From assembly GCA_043805355.1 (NCBI GenBank), contig JAZDIB010000027.1:1-12122 (forward strand): a stretch of 12,122 nucleotides of DNA, written 5' to 3'. Below the pieces are notes generated by a model. The model ran no database searches, had not been told where the DNA came from, and saw only the letters and a list, made by a program, of their open reading frames with translations. Every line of letters begins with the position of its first letter. Within the stretch, counting starts at the first letter, position 1. Shown here one piece after another: positions 7,359 through 12,122 of the stretch. This DNA is from JAHJRN01 sp043805355. GTDB taxonomy: Bacteria > Patescibacteriota > Patescibacteriia > 2-12-FULL-60-25. The position numbers were made by a program, and so were the translations under genes.

Positions 7359-7378
7359 ATGTCACACATATTTGACAT
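7359..7378. promoter_or_regulatory. Inverted repeat ATGTCA-N8-TGACAT, possible operator
   Basis: Perfect 6-bp arms (7359-7364 and 7373-7378) are separated by 8 bases (CACATATT) in a local AT-rich patch. It lies just upstream of the -35 box of the possible M23 promoter, a usual place for an activator or repressor site. The spacing suits a dimeric regulator. No regulator gene is in the window to pair with it. Confidence 0.35.
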
Positions 7379-7479
7379 CGCGTTGAACGCGGTCACCTTT
7401 CATCCGCGATGTCGGCGTCCGACGTCCGCGATTGTGCGTGTCAGCGTCATCCGACAAACCTTCGCGCGACGATGAAAAA

Positions 7480-8703
7480 TCATCTCACGACGTGTTTTTG
7501 TGTTGATAAGTCCGTTTTTCCGCTCCACTGACGCCAGAGATAGACGAGAAGCGCGTACGTCGCGAGGCATGTGGACAGATCCATGCCCTCCACACGGAGG
7601 TCGAGCCATGGTGCATACGAGGCAAGGTTGGCAATCGCCTGGATCGACTGCGCGAGACCGACCGCGGGCGCGCTCACGAACACGGAACCGGGCAGTGGAC
7701 CCCAGATGGCGGCGAACGTCCCGGCTCCCATCGCGAACGGGATGAGCGGAAGCGCGAGCACGTTCGAGAACAAGCCGAGGAGCGTGAGGCGTCCGAACGA
7801 CCACGCGAGATACGGCGCGGTCATGATGGTCGCGCCGAGCGTCATGGCCATGGTCTGCCTGATGCCGAAACGTTCGGGAAGGACTGTGAGGCGTTGTTCG
7901 AAGATGGGCGGCCACGCGAGGATGCCCCACATCGCGAGGAACGACAGCGCGAAGCTCGCGCTGAAGAAAAGCTGCCACGGATCGATGAGAAGCAAGATGG
8001 TCGCGGCCACGAGCAGAAGACGGAACGACGACGCGATACGACCGACCTCGCGCGCGAGGAGCAAGAGCCACCCCATGAACGCCGCACGCATCACGGACGC
8101 GGCCCCGCCCACGAACCCGACGAAGAGGATGAGCGTGACCGAGGTCCCGATGAACGCGTGCCGCCGACGCAGGCCGATGCCGAGCAGGCAGAAGGAGATG
8201 ACCTGCACGACGATAGTCACGTTCGACCCCGAGACCGCGACGATGTGCATGAGGCCGGACGTGACGAACGCCTCGCGCTGTTCCTTCGACAGGTCTTGGT
8301 CGCCGTACAGGATGCCGGAAATGAGCGTCGCCTGCGCCTGCGGCATCGCGGATTCGATACGCGCCGTCACGACGGCGCGCCACCGTGCGAGGATGGACGA
8401 ATCATCCTTCGTCTTGACGACGATCTCGTGGTCGCCGATGCGCCGGAACGACGGCGCCGGAAATGCCTCGACACGCCACCACCCGAGAACGAACGACAGG
8501 AGGATAAGGGTCGCGACGAATGTGGTCTTCTGTCGCGACGAGGAGACGTATGCCACGACGGCAAGCGCGAGGAACGCCGCGGTCCACATCCATGACGGGA
8601 ATCGCATAAAACGCCACGCCGAATGCAGGCCGATCGCGAGGATGAACGCCATCATCATCCATCCCGAAACAGCCCCGACCGTCCGCGGGAATCGAAAGCC
8701 CAT
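7480..8703 (-). CDS. comEC: ComEC/Rec2 DNA-uptake channel, minimal form
   Basis: A 407-residue integral membrane protein. The Competence domain (about 122-395) has the signature segment LISGILYGDQDLSKEQREAF followed by TSGLMHIVAVSGSNV (148-162), then about eight hydrophobic helices. In transformable bacteria ComEC passes single-stranded DNA across the inner membrane. Classical ComEC is about 700-800 residues, with an N-terminal OB-like part and a C-terminal metallo-beta-lactamase domain. Here the OB part is cut to a few strands (about 85-110: FRRIGDHEIVVKTKDD), and the protein stops soon after the last helix. It is therefore the channel alone, and a nuclease, if any, must be encoded elsewhere. 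Short forms like this are common in Patescibacteria. The start at ATG 8703 has GGAG only one base away, so an alternative start near codons 16-18 (MMM) is possible. It is monocistronic between a terminator and an empty region. Confidence 0.9.
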   Translation of the reverse strand: MGFRFPRTVGAVSGWMMMAFILAIGLHSAWRFMRFPSWMWTAAFLALAVVAYVSSSRQKTTFVATLILLSFVLGWWRVEAFPAPSFRRIGDHEIVVKTKDDSSILARWRAVVTARIESAMPQAQATLISGILYGDQDLSKEQREAFVTSGLMHIVAVSGSNVTIVVQVISFCLLGIGLRRRHAFIGTSVTLILFVGFVGGAASVMRAAFMGWLLLLAREVGRIASSFRLLLVAATILLLIDPWQLFFSASFALSFLAMWGILAWPPIFEQRLTVLPERFGIRQTMAMTLGATIMTAPYLAWSFGRLTLLGLFSNVLALPLIPFAMGAGTFAAIWGPLPGSVFVSAPAVGLAQSIQAIANLASYAPWLDLRVEGMDLSTCLATYALLVYLWRQWSGKTDLSTQKHVVR

Positions 8704-8744
8704 ACTCCACAGCTACCACACGCAACGAAAATGGGAAGCAGATA

Positions 8745-8770
8745 TCAAAATCCCGCTCGATGGCGGGATT
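8745..8770 (-). terminator. Intrinsic terminator of the AT-rich operon
   Basis: A perfect 8-bp stem (AATCCCGC 8749-8756, GCGGGATT 8763-8770) with a 6-base loop runs on the minus strand into a TTTTGATAT stretch. The only T run is on the minus-strand side, which sets the direction. It lies about 107 bases past the stop of the last small gene and upstream of comEC, so it separates the two units. Confidence 0.65.
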
Positions 8771-8877
8771 CAATCAAAATCCGGTAAGCCTATATCCTAC
8801 ATCCCGATGATATCGTGCATCCAAAATATCTACAAGCTAATACTTTTCGCGACTATACCCTGACTACGAACAACGTA

Positions 8878-9342
8878 TTATTGGGCACAATCGGAATTGT
8901 CTGATATGAGTTTATCTATTGTCCACTTCAGCGGATCGTCTTTTGAGAACATCTGATCAAACAAACTTTTATTTGTCAGAAGATCGGTAATGGATAACTC
9001 TTTTTCAGAAGTTTCAGTGTAAATCATCTGTTCGATAAGAATGCAGGTATTCCTGCTCTTGTCATAACAAACTTCCGGTCGAAGATAGAGCATTCCATTA
9101 ATACCGTCATTCCAAAGCTTCAAATATTTATCAAGGTATTTAGAACACTCCTGTTTTTTCTTCATCAAGTCCACAGTTGATTCATCCGCAACCGTTTTTG
9201 ACGCCCCAGCATCCAACGCAAGACGTTCTTTTTCAATGGCGTTTTTCTCCTTGATTGCCTCTGTATAATTCCATGCAAGGCCAGCAAGAATCAAAATGAC
9301 GATAGCACCTCCGATTACGAGGGGATTTTTGAGGTTGTTCAT
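8878..9342 (-). CDS. Unknown protein with N-terminal membrane helix and Cys-bearing helical domain
   Basis: A 154-residue protein that I do not recognise. Residues about 8-24 (VIGGAIVILILAGLAW) are a membrane helix or uncleaved signal anchor. A charged helix follows (YTEAIKEKNAIEKERLALD), likely a short coiled coil. The rest is predicted helical, with four Cys (66, 92, 100, 152), three around NDGINGMLYLRPEVCYDKSRNTC. If that part is outside the cytoplasm, the Cys could pair as disulfides. The start is set at ATG 9342, 17 bases after the stop of the previous gene. A longer frame from 9438 would overlap that gene by 79 bases and adds a non-characteristic N-terminus. It is the third gene of the AT-rich operon, and its base composition differs sharply from the flanking genes. 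Confidence 0.75.
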   Translation of the reverse strand: MNNLKNPLVIGGAIVILILAGLAWNYTEAIKEKNAIEKERLALDAGASKTVADESTVDLMKKKQECSKYLDKYLKLWNDGINGMLYLRPEVCYDKSRNTCILIEQMIYTETSEKELSITDLLTNKSLFDQMFSKDDPLKWTIDKLISDNSDCAQ

Positions 9343-9359
9343 ATCAGTCCCGCCTGGTT

Positions 9360-9626
9360 TTAAAGTGACTTGGCCACCATCACTCCAATTAACGATGTAA
9401 TTACTGCAGAAAATATAAGCGTGCCCCAGTATCGCCAAGATTTGAAAACTCGCGAATCGATTTCCATCCCCGCGTATTCACGCACCTTCTTCATGAAATC
9501 CACTTTTTCGACGTATTCGCAAATAATTTCGTTAGTACGAGACCTGAAAAGCTCTCTTCCTAAGAGCTTTTCTGTTTCCTTCTCAGAGAGGGCTCTGATC
9601 TTCTCATCTTGGCCAACCGGCGGCAT
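9360..9626 (-). CDS. Unknown small C-tail-anchored membrane protein
   Basis: An 88-residue protein that I do not recognise. Residues 1-62 are charged and helical (DEKIRALSEKETEKLLGRELF, EYVEKVDFMKKVREYAGMEID). One membrane helix follows at about 67-85 (WGTLIFSAVITSLIGVMVA), only three residues from the C-terminus. This is a tail-anchor layout with the soluble part probably in the cytoplasm. ATG 9626 lies 3 bases after the stop of the first operon gene, so translation is probably coupled. AT-rich composition and position tie it to its two neighbours. A holin-like or toxin-like role is conceivable from size and topology, but nothing in the sequence shows it. Confidence 0.72.
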   Translation of the reverse strand: MPPVGQDEKIRALSEKETEKLLGRELFRSRTNEIICEYVEKVDFMKKVREYAGMEIDSRVFKSWRYWGTLIFSAVITSLIGVMVAKSL

Positions 9627-9629
9627 AGG

Positions 9630-9872
9630 TCATTGGGATTGCGTACCATCTTCGACTTTTCTTTTCTTTACAGCCTCAAGCCATCCAATGCCAATTTTTA
9701 TTACTTGCGTCATTTTTCCAGCTTCATCTACAGGGAAAGGAAAACCCTCCTTTTCGAGATAAATGGCAAGATCTCGAAGCTGTTGAAGGGTTCCGTTGGT
9801 AAATTCGGCAAGAAAAAGCTCTTTGCTTTCTTCACCCTTCTTTTCGCTTTCAATTCTTCCTCTGAGAGCCAT
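9630..9872 (-). CDS. Unknown small soluble protein, first gene of the AT-rich operon
   Basis: An 80-residue, charged, cytoplasmic protein that I do not recognise. It has a Glu/Lys-rich N-terminus (IESEKKGEESKELFLAEF). A helical pair follows: NGTLQQLRDLAIYLEKEGF and, after a PFPVD turn, KMTQVIKIGIGWLEAVKKRK. The compact helix-turn-helix-like arrangement might bind nucleic acid or a partner protein, but no family motif is certain. The start chosen is ATG 9872. A TTG at 9893 is also in frame, but it lies within the spacer and -10 region of the promoter, so it would not be on the mRNA. No Shine-Dalgarno precedes ATG 9872, which fits a leaderless transcript. The next gene starts 3 bases after its stop. 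Confidence 0.72.
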   Translation of the reverse strand: MALRGRIESEKKGEESKELFLAEFTNGTLQQLRDLAIYLEKEGFPFPVDEAGKMTQVIKIGIGWLEAVKKRKVEDGTQSQ

Positions 9873-9880
9873 ATGGAAAC

Positions 9881-9909
9881 AATATACGGTCAAGCCGCGT
9901 TATTTGCAA
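9881..9909 (-). promoter_or_regulatory. Promoter of the AT-rich operon (leaderless start)
   Basis: On the minus strand TTGCAA (9904-9909), a 17-base spacer and TATATT (9881-9886) match the -35 (4/6) and -10 (5/6) consensus with ideal spacing. The -10 box ends 8 bases before ATG 9872, so transcription should begin at or within about 3 bases of the start codon. The mRNA would then be leaderless. Confidence 0.65.
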
Positions 9910-9924
9910 TGTTTGAAACATAGC
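9906..9924. promoter_or_regulatory. Palindromic operator candidate overlapping the -35 box
   Basis: GCAATGTTTGAAACATAGC is a 19-bp palindrome around a single central base, perfect for 13 bp (ATGTTT-G-AAACAT, 9909-9921) and broken at one pair outside that. It overlaps the edge of the -35 box of the AT-rich operon. No T run follows, so it is unlikely to be a terminator for ugd. A dimeric repressor binding here would shut the operon. Its regulator is unknown and could be the first gene product. Confidence 0.45.
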
Positions 9925-9959
9925 TGATTTTTCTACCTGGATGTCTAGACAAATTTTTA

Positions 9960-11252
9960 TCAGACGATCCTCTTCCCCACCCGCAGATACCTGAACCCCT
10001 GCGCTCGCGCTTCGTCCGGTTTCAGGAGGTTCCTTCCGTCCATGAGCACGTCCCCCGCCATCACGGACTTGAGCCTGGCGAGGTCGAGGGTGCGGAATTC
10101 CTCCCACTCGGTCGCGAGGACGGCCGCGTGCGCGCCTTGGGCCGCCTCATACGGATCCGCCGCGTGGACGAGGTCGAATCCGGCCTGTTCCGACGGGACG
10201 CGGGCGACCGGGTCGTCGGCGCGGACCGTGGCGCCGCGACGCGCGAGTTCCTTCACGATGTCCACGGCCGCGGATTCGCGCGTGTCGTCCGTGTTGTCCT
10301 TGAACGCGCGGCCGAGCACCGCGACCGTCTTGCCTTCGAAGCCGCCGAGTGCCTTCTCCAGCCGGTCCACGACACGCGTCCGCGTCATCCGGTTCGTCGC
10401 GATGGCCGCGTTCACGACCGGCAGCGGATGCGACACGGATTCGCCGAGCTTGGAGAGCGCCCGCACGTCCTTCGGGAAGCAGCTCCCGCCCCATCCGAGC
10501 CCCGCGCGCAGGAAATCCTTGCCGATGCGCGGGTCGAGGCCCATCCCCTTCGCGACCGCCTCCACGTCCGCGCCCACGTCCTCACACAGGTGCGACATCT
10601 CGTTGATGAACGAGATCTTCGTGGCGAGGAACGCGTTCGCCGCGTACTTGGTGAGCTCCGCGCTGCGCGGGTCGGTCACGACCTTGGGGCAATCGAGGTA
10701 CGCGAAGAGATGCGTCATCACGTCCGCCGCGCGCTCCGACGACACGCCGATGATGATGCGCGAAGGATGTAGGAAATCGTACACGGCACGGCCTTCGCGC
10801 AGCGTCTCCGGGTTCGACACCACGTCGAACGGATGCGACGTCTGCCCGGCGACGAGCGACGTGACGCGCTCCGACGTCCCGACCGGCACCGTGCTCTTGG
10901 TCGCGATGACCGCGTACCCAGAGAGATGACGGCCGATCTCCTCGCTGGCCGCGTCGACATACCGCATGTCCGCGGAACCGTCGGCCGCAGACGGCGTCCC
11001 GACCGCGATGGAGATCGCTTCCGCGTCGGGGATCGCTTCCGCGAACGAGGTCGTGAAGGTGAGACGCCCGTTCTCGACGTTCCGCCGCACGAGTTCCTCC
11101 AGCCCAGGCTCGAAGATGGGGATCTCCCCGCCCTTCAGCCGCTCGATCTTCCCCGCGTCCACGTCCACGCACGTCACGCGATGCCCAAGCTCAGCCAAAC
11201 ACGCGCCCGACACGAGCCCGACATACCCTGTCCCGATGACGGCGACGCGCAT
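9960..11252 (-). CDS. ugd: UDP-glucose 6-dehydrogenase family protein
   Basis: A 430-residue cytoplasmic NAD-dependent enzyme of the UDP-glucose/GDP-mannose dehydrogenase family. It most likely oxidises UDP-glucose twice to UDP-glucuronate for surface polysaccharide. The Rossmann motif is GTGYVG (7-12), with Asp30/Asp32 placed to bind the NAD ribose. ATKSTVPVGT (117-126) and SNPETLREGRAVYDF (146-160) are family segments. Catalytic residues are in place: Lys212 and Asn217 (TKISFINE), and Cys258 in GWGGSCFPKD. The C-terminal segment GRAFKDNTDDTRES (314-327) departs slightly from the usual GLAFKxNTDDxR. The length is normal. Substrate choice (UDP-glucose, UDP-N-acetyl sugar or GDP-mannose) cannot be proved by eye. 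It starts 6 bp after the leuS stop, so the two probably share a transcript. The pairing has no obvious metabolic link. Confidence 0.92.
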   Translation of the reverse strand: MRVAVIGTGYVGLVSGACLAELGHRVTCVDVDAGKIERLKGGEIPIFEPGLEELVRRNVENGRLTFTTSFAEAIPDAEAISIAVGTPSAADGSADMRYVDAASEEIGRHLSGYAVIATKSTVPVGTSERVTSLVAGQTSHPFDVVSNPETLREGRAVYDFLHPSRIIIGVSSERAADVMTHLFAYLDCPKVVTDPRSAELTKYAANAFLATKISFINEMSHLCEDVGADVEAVAKGMGLDPRIGKDFLRAGLGWGGSCFPKDVRALSKLGESVSHPLPVVNAAIATNRMTRTRVVDRLEKALGGFEGKTVAVLGRAFKDNTDDTRESAAVDIVKELARRGATVRADDPVARVPSEQAGFDLVHAADPYEAAQGAHAAVLATEWEEFRTLDLARLKSVMAGDVLMDGRNLLKPDEARAQGFRYLRVGKRIV

Positions 11253-11258
11253 AGATAA

Positions 11259-12122
11259 TCAGATGGAGATACTTATCAGTCTCCCCTTCACGTACACGAC
11301 CTTCTTCGGCGTCTTCCCCTCGAGATATGGCGTCACCTTGTCCGACGCGAGCGCTTTCGCCGTCGCGTCCTTCTCCGAGATGTCCGCGTCGACCGTGAGG
11401 CGGTCGCGGACCTTGCCGTTCACCTGCACGACCAACTCGAACGTCGGCGCGACGGTCTTCTTCGGGTCATACGCCGGCCACGGTTCGACGTGGATGGACG
11501 TCTCGTGCCCCATCCGGTGCCACAGCTCCTCGGTCATGTGCGGCGCGAACGGCGCGAGGATCTTGAGGAACGCCTCCAAGGTCTCGGCCGACAGCGCCTC
11601 CGCGTCCGCCATCGCGTTCGCGAGGATCATCATGGCCGACACCGCCGTATTGAAGTTCAACGTCTCGATGTCGTCACCGACTTTCTTGATGGTCCGGTGC
11701 AGGAGCGTCTCGAGATCACCCCTTTTGTCGTTCCCGTGGAGGCTGGATGCCGACGACAGGAACCCCTCCGGAGGGGTTCCTGCCTCCGCAGGAACGACAT
11801 AAAACATTTTCCACACCTTGTCGATGAACCGCTTCACGCCTTCGATACCGCGCGTGTCCCAGGGCGCGTCCTGGTCGAACGGGCCGATGAACATCTCGTA
11901 CATGCGGAAGACGTCGGCGCCGTAAATCGCGACCACGTCGTCCGGGTTCACCACGTTACCCTTGGACTTCGACATCTTCACCCCGCCTTCGCCCAGGATG
12001 AGCGCATGCGACCGCCGCGCCTTGTACGGCTCCGGTCCGCATTTCTTCGGGACGAGGCCGAGGTCCCACAGGAACTTGTACCAGAAGCGCGAATAGAGGA
12101 GGTGGAGCGTCGTATGTTCCAT
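11259..12122 (-). CDS. leuS: Leucyl-tRNA synthetase, C-terminal part (cut by window edge) with repeat insertion
   Basis: The last 287 residues of the class I synthetase that charges tRNA-Leu. The 5' part lies beyond 12122. The first visible residues (MEHTTLHLLYSRFWYKFLWD) are internal, matching the usual GIEHAxLHLLYARF, and are not a start. KMSKS, the ATP-site motif, is at 49-53 within GGVKMSKSKGNVVNP. The helical anticodon-binding domain follows (KRFIDKVWKMFY, LLHRTIKKVGDDIETLNFNTAVSAMM, LAPFAPHMTEELW). A typical C-terminal domain ends it (VVQVNGKVRDRLTV...YVKGRLISI). Residues 109-132 of this fragment are foreign to the family: they are encoded exactly by a 72-bp palindromic repeat inserted in frame between two helices of the anticodon domain, in a spot where LeuRS sequences vary in length. 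The frame stays open, so the enzyme is probably functional. Confidence 0.96.
   Translation of the reverse strand: MEHTTLHLLYSRFWYKFLWDLGLVPKKCGPEPYKARRSHALILGEGGVKMSKSKGNVVNPDDVVAIYGADVFRMYEMFIGPFDQDAPWDTRGIEGVKRFIDKVWKMFYVVPAEAGTPPEGFLSSASSLHGNDKRGDLETLLHRTIKKVGDDIETLNFNTAVSAMMILANAMADAEALSAETLEAFLKILAPFAPHMTEELWHRMGHETSIHVEPWPAYDPKKTVAPTFELVVQVNGKVRDRLTVDADISEKDATAKALASDKVTPYLEGKTPKKVVYVKGRLISISI
11727..11798. repeat. 72-bp palindromic repeat inserted in frame within leuS
   Basis: The outer 17-bp arms are 11727-11743 and 11782-11798, with two mismatches. The centre holds a perfect 22-bp palindrome from GGAACCCCTCC (11759) to 11780. It matches the intergenic copy at 3259-3330 in length and in about 62 of 72 bases, and most differences are transitions. 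It occupies exactly 24 codons of leuS in phase 0 and encodes a peptide beginning VVPAEAGTPPEGF and ending GND. Confidence 0.93.

Larger units (their letters stand above)
6800..7479. other. 680-bp stretch without a convincing gene
   Basis: No frame on either strand gives a believable protein. The open frames are Arg/Ser/Pro-rich shadows without domains, membrane helices or a good ribosome site joined to an ATG. Visible items are: an AGAGG ribosome site for the M23 gene (around 6806-6810); a GGGCA-TTG-TGCCC hairpin (7034-7046); a GAGGAGG on the minus strand near 7146 not followed by a usable start; the promoter-like pair at 7325-7352; the inverted repeat at 7359-7378; and hairpins at 7379-7391 and 7405-7430 just past comEC, neither with a T run. 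It may be a long leader for the M23 gene, an unrecognised RNA, or a decayed gene. Confidence 0.5.

Noticed and set aside
6080..7375. Plus-strand open frame of 431 codons opposite the M23 gene and the empty region
   Set aside because: Most of it is the shadow of the M23 gene. The part beyond 6800 is low-quality Arg-rich sequence.
7405..7430. Hairpin after comEC as an intrinsic terminator
   Set aside because: The stem is imperfect and neither strand has a following T run. It may be only a local palindrome.
8807..8835. TTGTAG-N17-TATCAT on the minus strand as a comEC promoter
   Set aside because: The -35 match is poor (3 of 6), and the terminator at 8745-8770 lies between it and comEC.
7571..8863. 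Plus-strand open frame of 430 codons opposite comEC
   Set aside because: It is a shadow of a certain membrane-protein gene, and its Met/Arg/Ser-rich product has no domain.
9343..9438. Longer N-terminus for the 154-residue protein
   Set aside because: It would overlap the upstream small gene by 79 bases. ATG 9342 gives normal operon spacing and places the membrane helix at the N-terminus.
9873..9893. TTG start at 9893 for the 80-residue protein
   Set aside because: It lies within the spacer and -10 region of the predicted promoter, so it would be upstream of the transcription start.
1..12122. tRNA, rRNA, CRISPR arrays, insertion sequences
   Set aside because: No cloverleaf with CCA end, conserved rRNA segment, regularly spaced repeat array or transposase motif was seen on either strand by reading.

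Overview
The window reads as a chromosomal segment of a high-GC bacterium, probably a member of the Candidate Phyla Radiation (Patescibacteria). That placement is an inference. It rests on a ComEC reduced to little more than its membrane core, compact gene order, sparse Shine-Dalgarno signals, start codons placed very close to predicted -10 boxes, and a secreted M23 peptidase with repeats of a kind I associate with these lineages. No rRNA, tRNA, CRISPR array, transposase or integrase was seen. Every full-length gene I accept is on the minus strand, so transcription runs from high to low coordinates.

From high to low coordinates: (1) 12122-9960 holds the C-terminal part of leucyl-tRNA synthetase, cut by the window edge, and then a UDP-glucose/GDP-mannose dehydrogenase family gene only 6 bp downstream. 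(2) 9924-8749 is an AT-rich island (three sampled 60-base lines gave 32-43% GC, against clearly GC-rich flanks). It carries three unrecognised small genes with their own promoter, a palindromic operator candidate and a terminator. Two of the products have a membrane helix. (3) 8703-7480 is a minimal comEC. (4) 7479-6800 has no convincing gene, but holds an inverted repeat and a possible promoter that would give the next gene a long leader. (5) 6799-4898 is a secreted M23 (LytM-type) peptidase with repeats, a Gly-rich linker and a novel C-terminal domain, closed by a good terminator. (6) 4767-3685 is recA, with a GTTC-N7-GTTC direct repeat just upstream that matches the alphaproteobacterial form of the LexA box. 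(7) 3654-3406 is a small coiled-coil protein with its own -10 box and terminator. (8) 3192-228 is ftsK followed 7 bp later by a RodZ-like HTH/membrane/Ig-like gene, ending at a bidirectional terminator. (9) The first 65 bases may be the 3' end of a convergent plus-strand gene.

The genes cover chromosome segregation and cell shape (ftsK, rodZ-like), recombination (recA), DNA uptake (comEC), envelope processing (M23 protein), nucleotide-sugar supply (ugd) and translation (leuS).

The most striking feature is a 72-bp palindromic repeat present twice, with about 62 of 72 bases identical. One copy is intergenic (3259-3330). The other (11727-11798) lies inside leuS, exactly in codon phase, and adds 24 residues to the synthetase. 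Both copies are free of stop codons in that frame and encode near-identical peptides, which looks like a protein-tolerated mobile palindrome comparable to the Rickettsia palindromic elements. The AT-rich three-gene cassette is the best candidate for an undescribed system.
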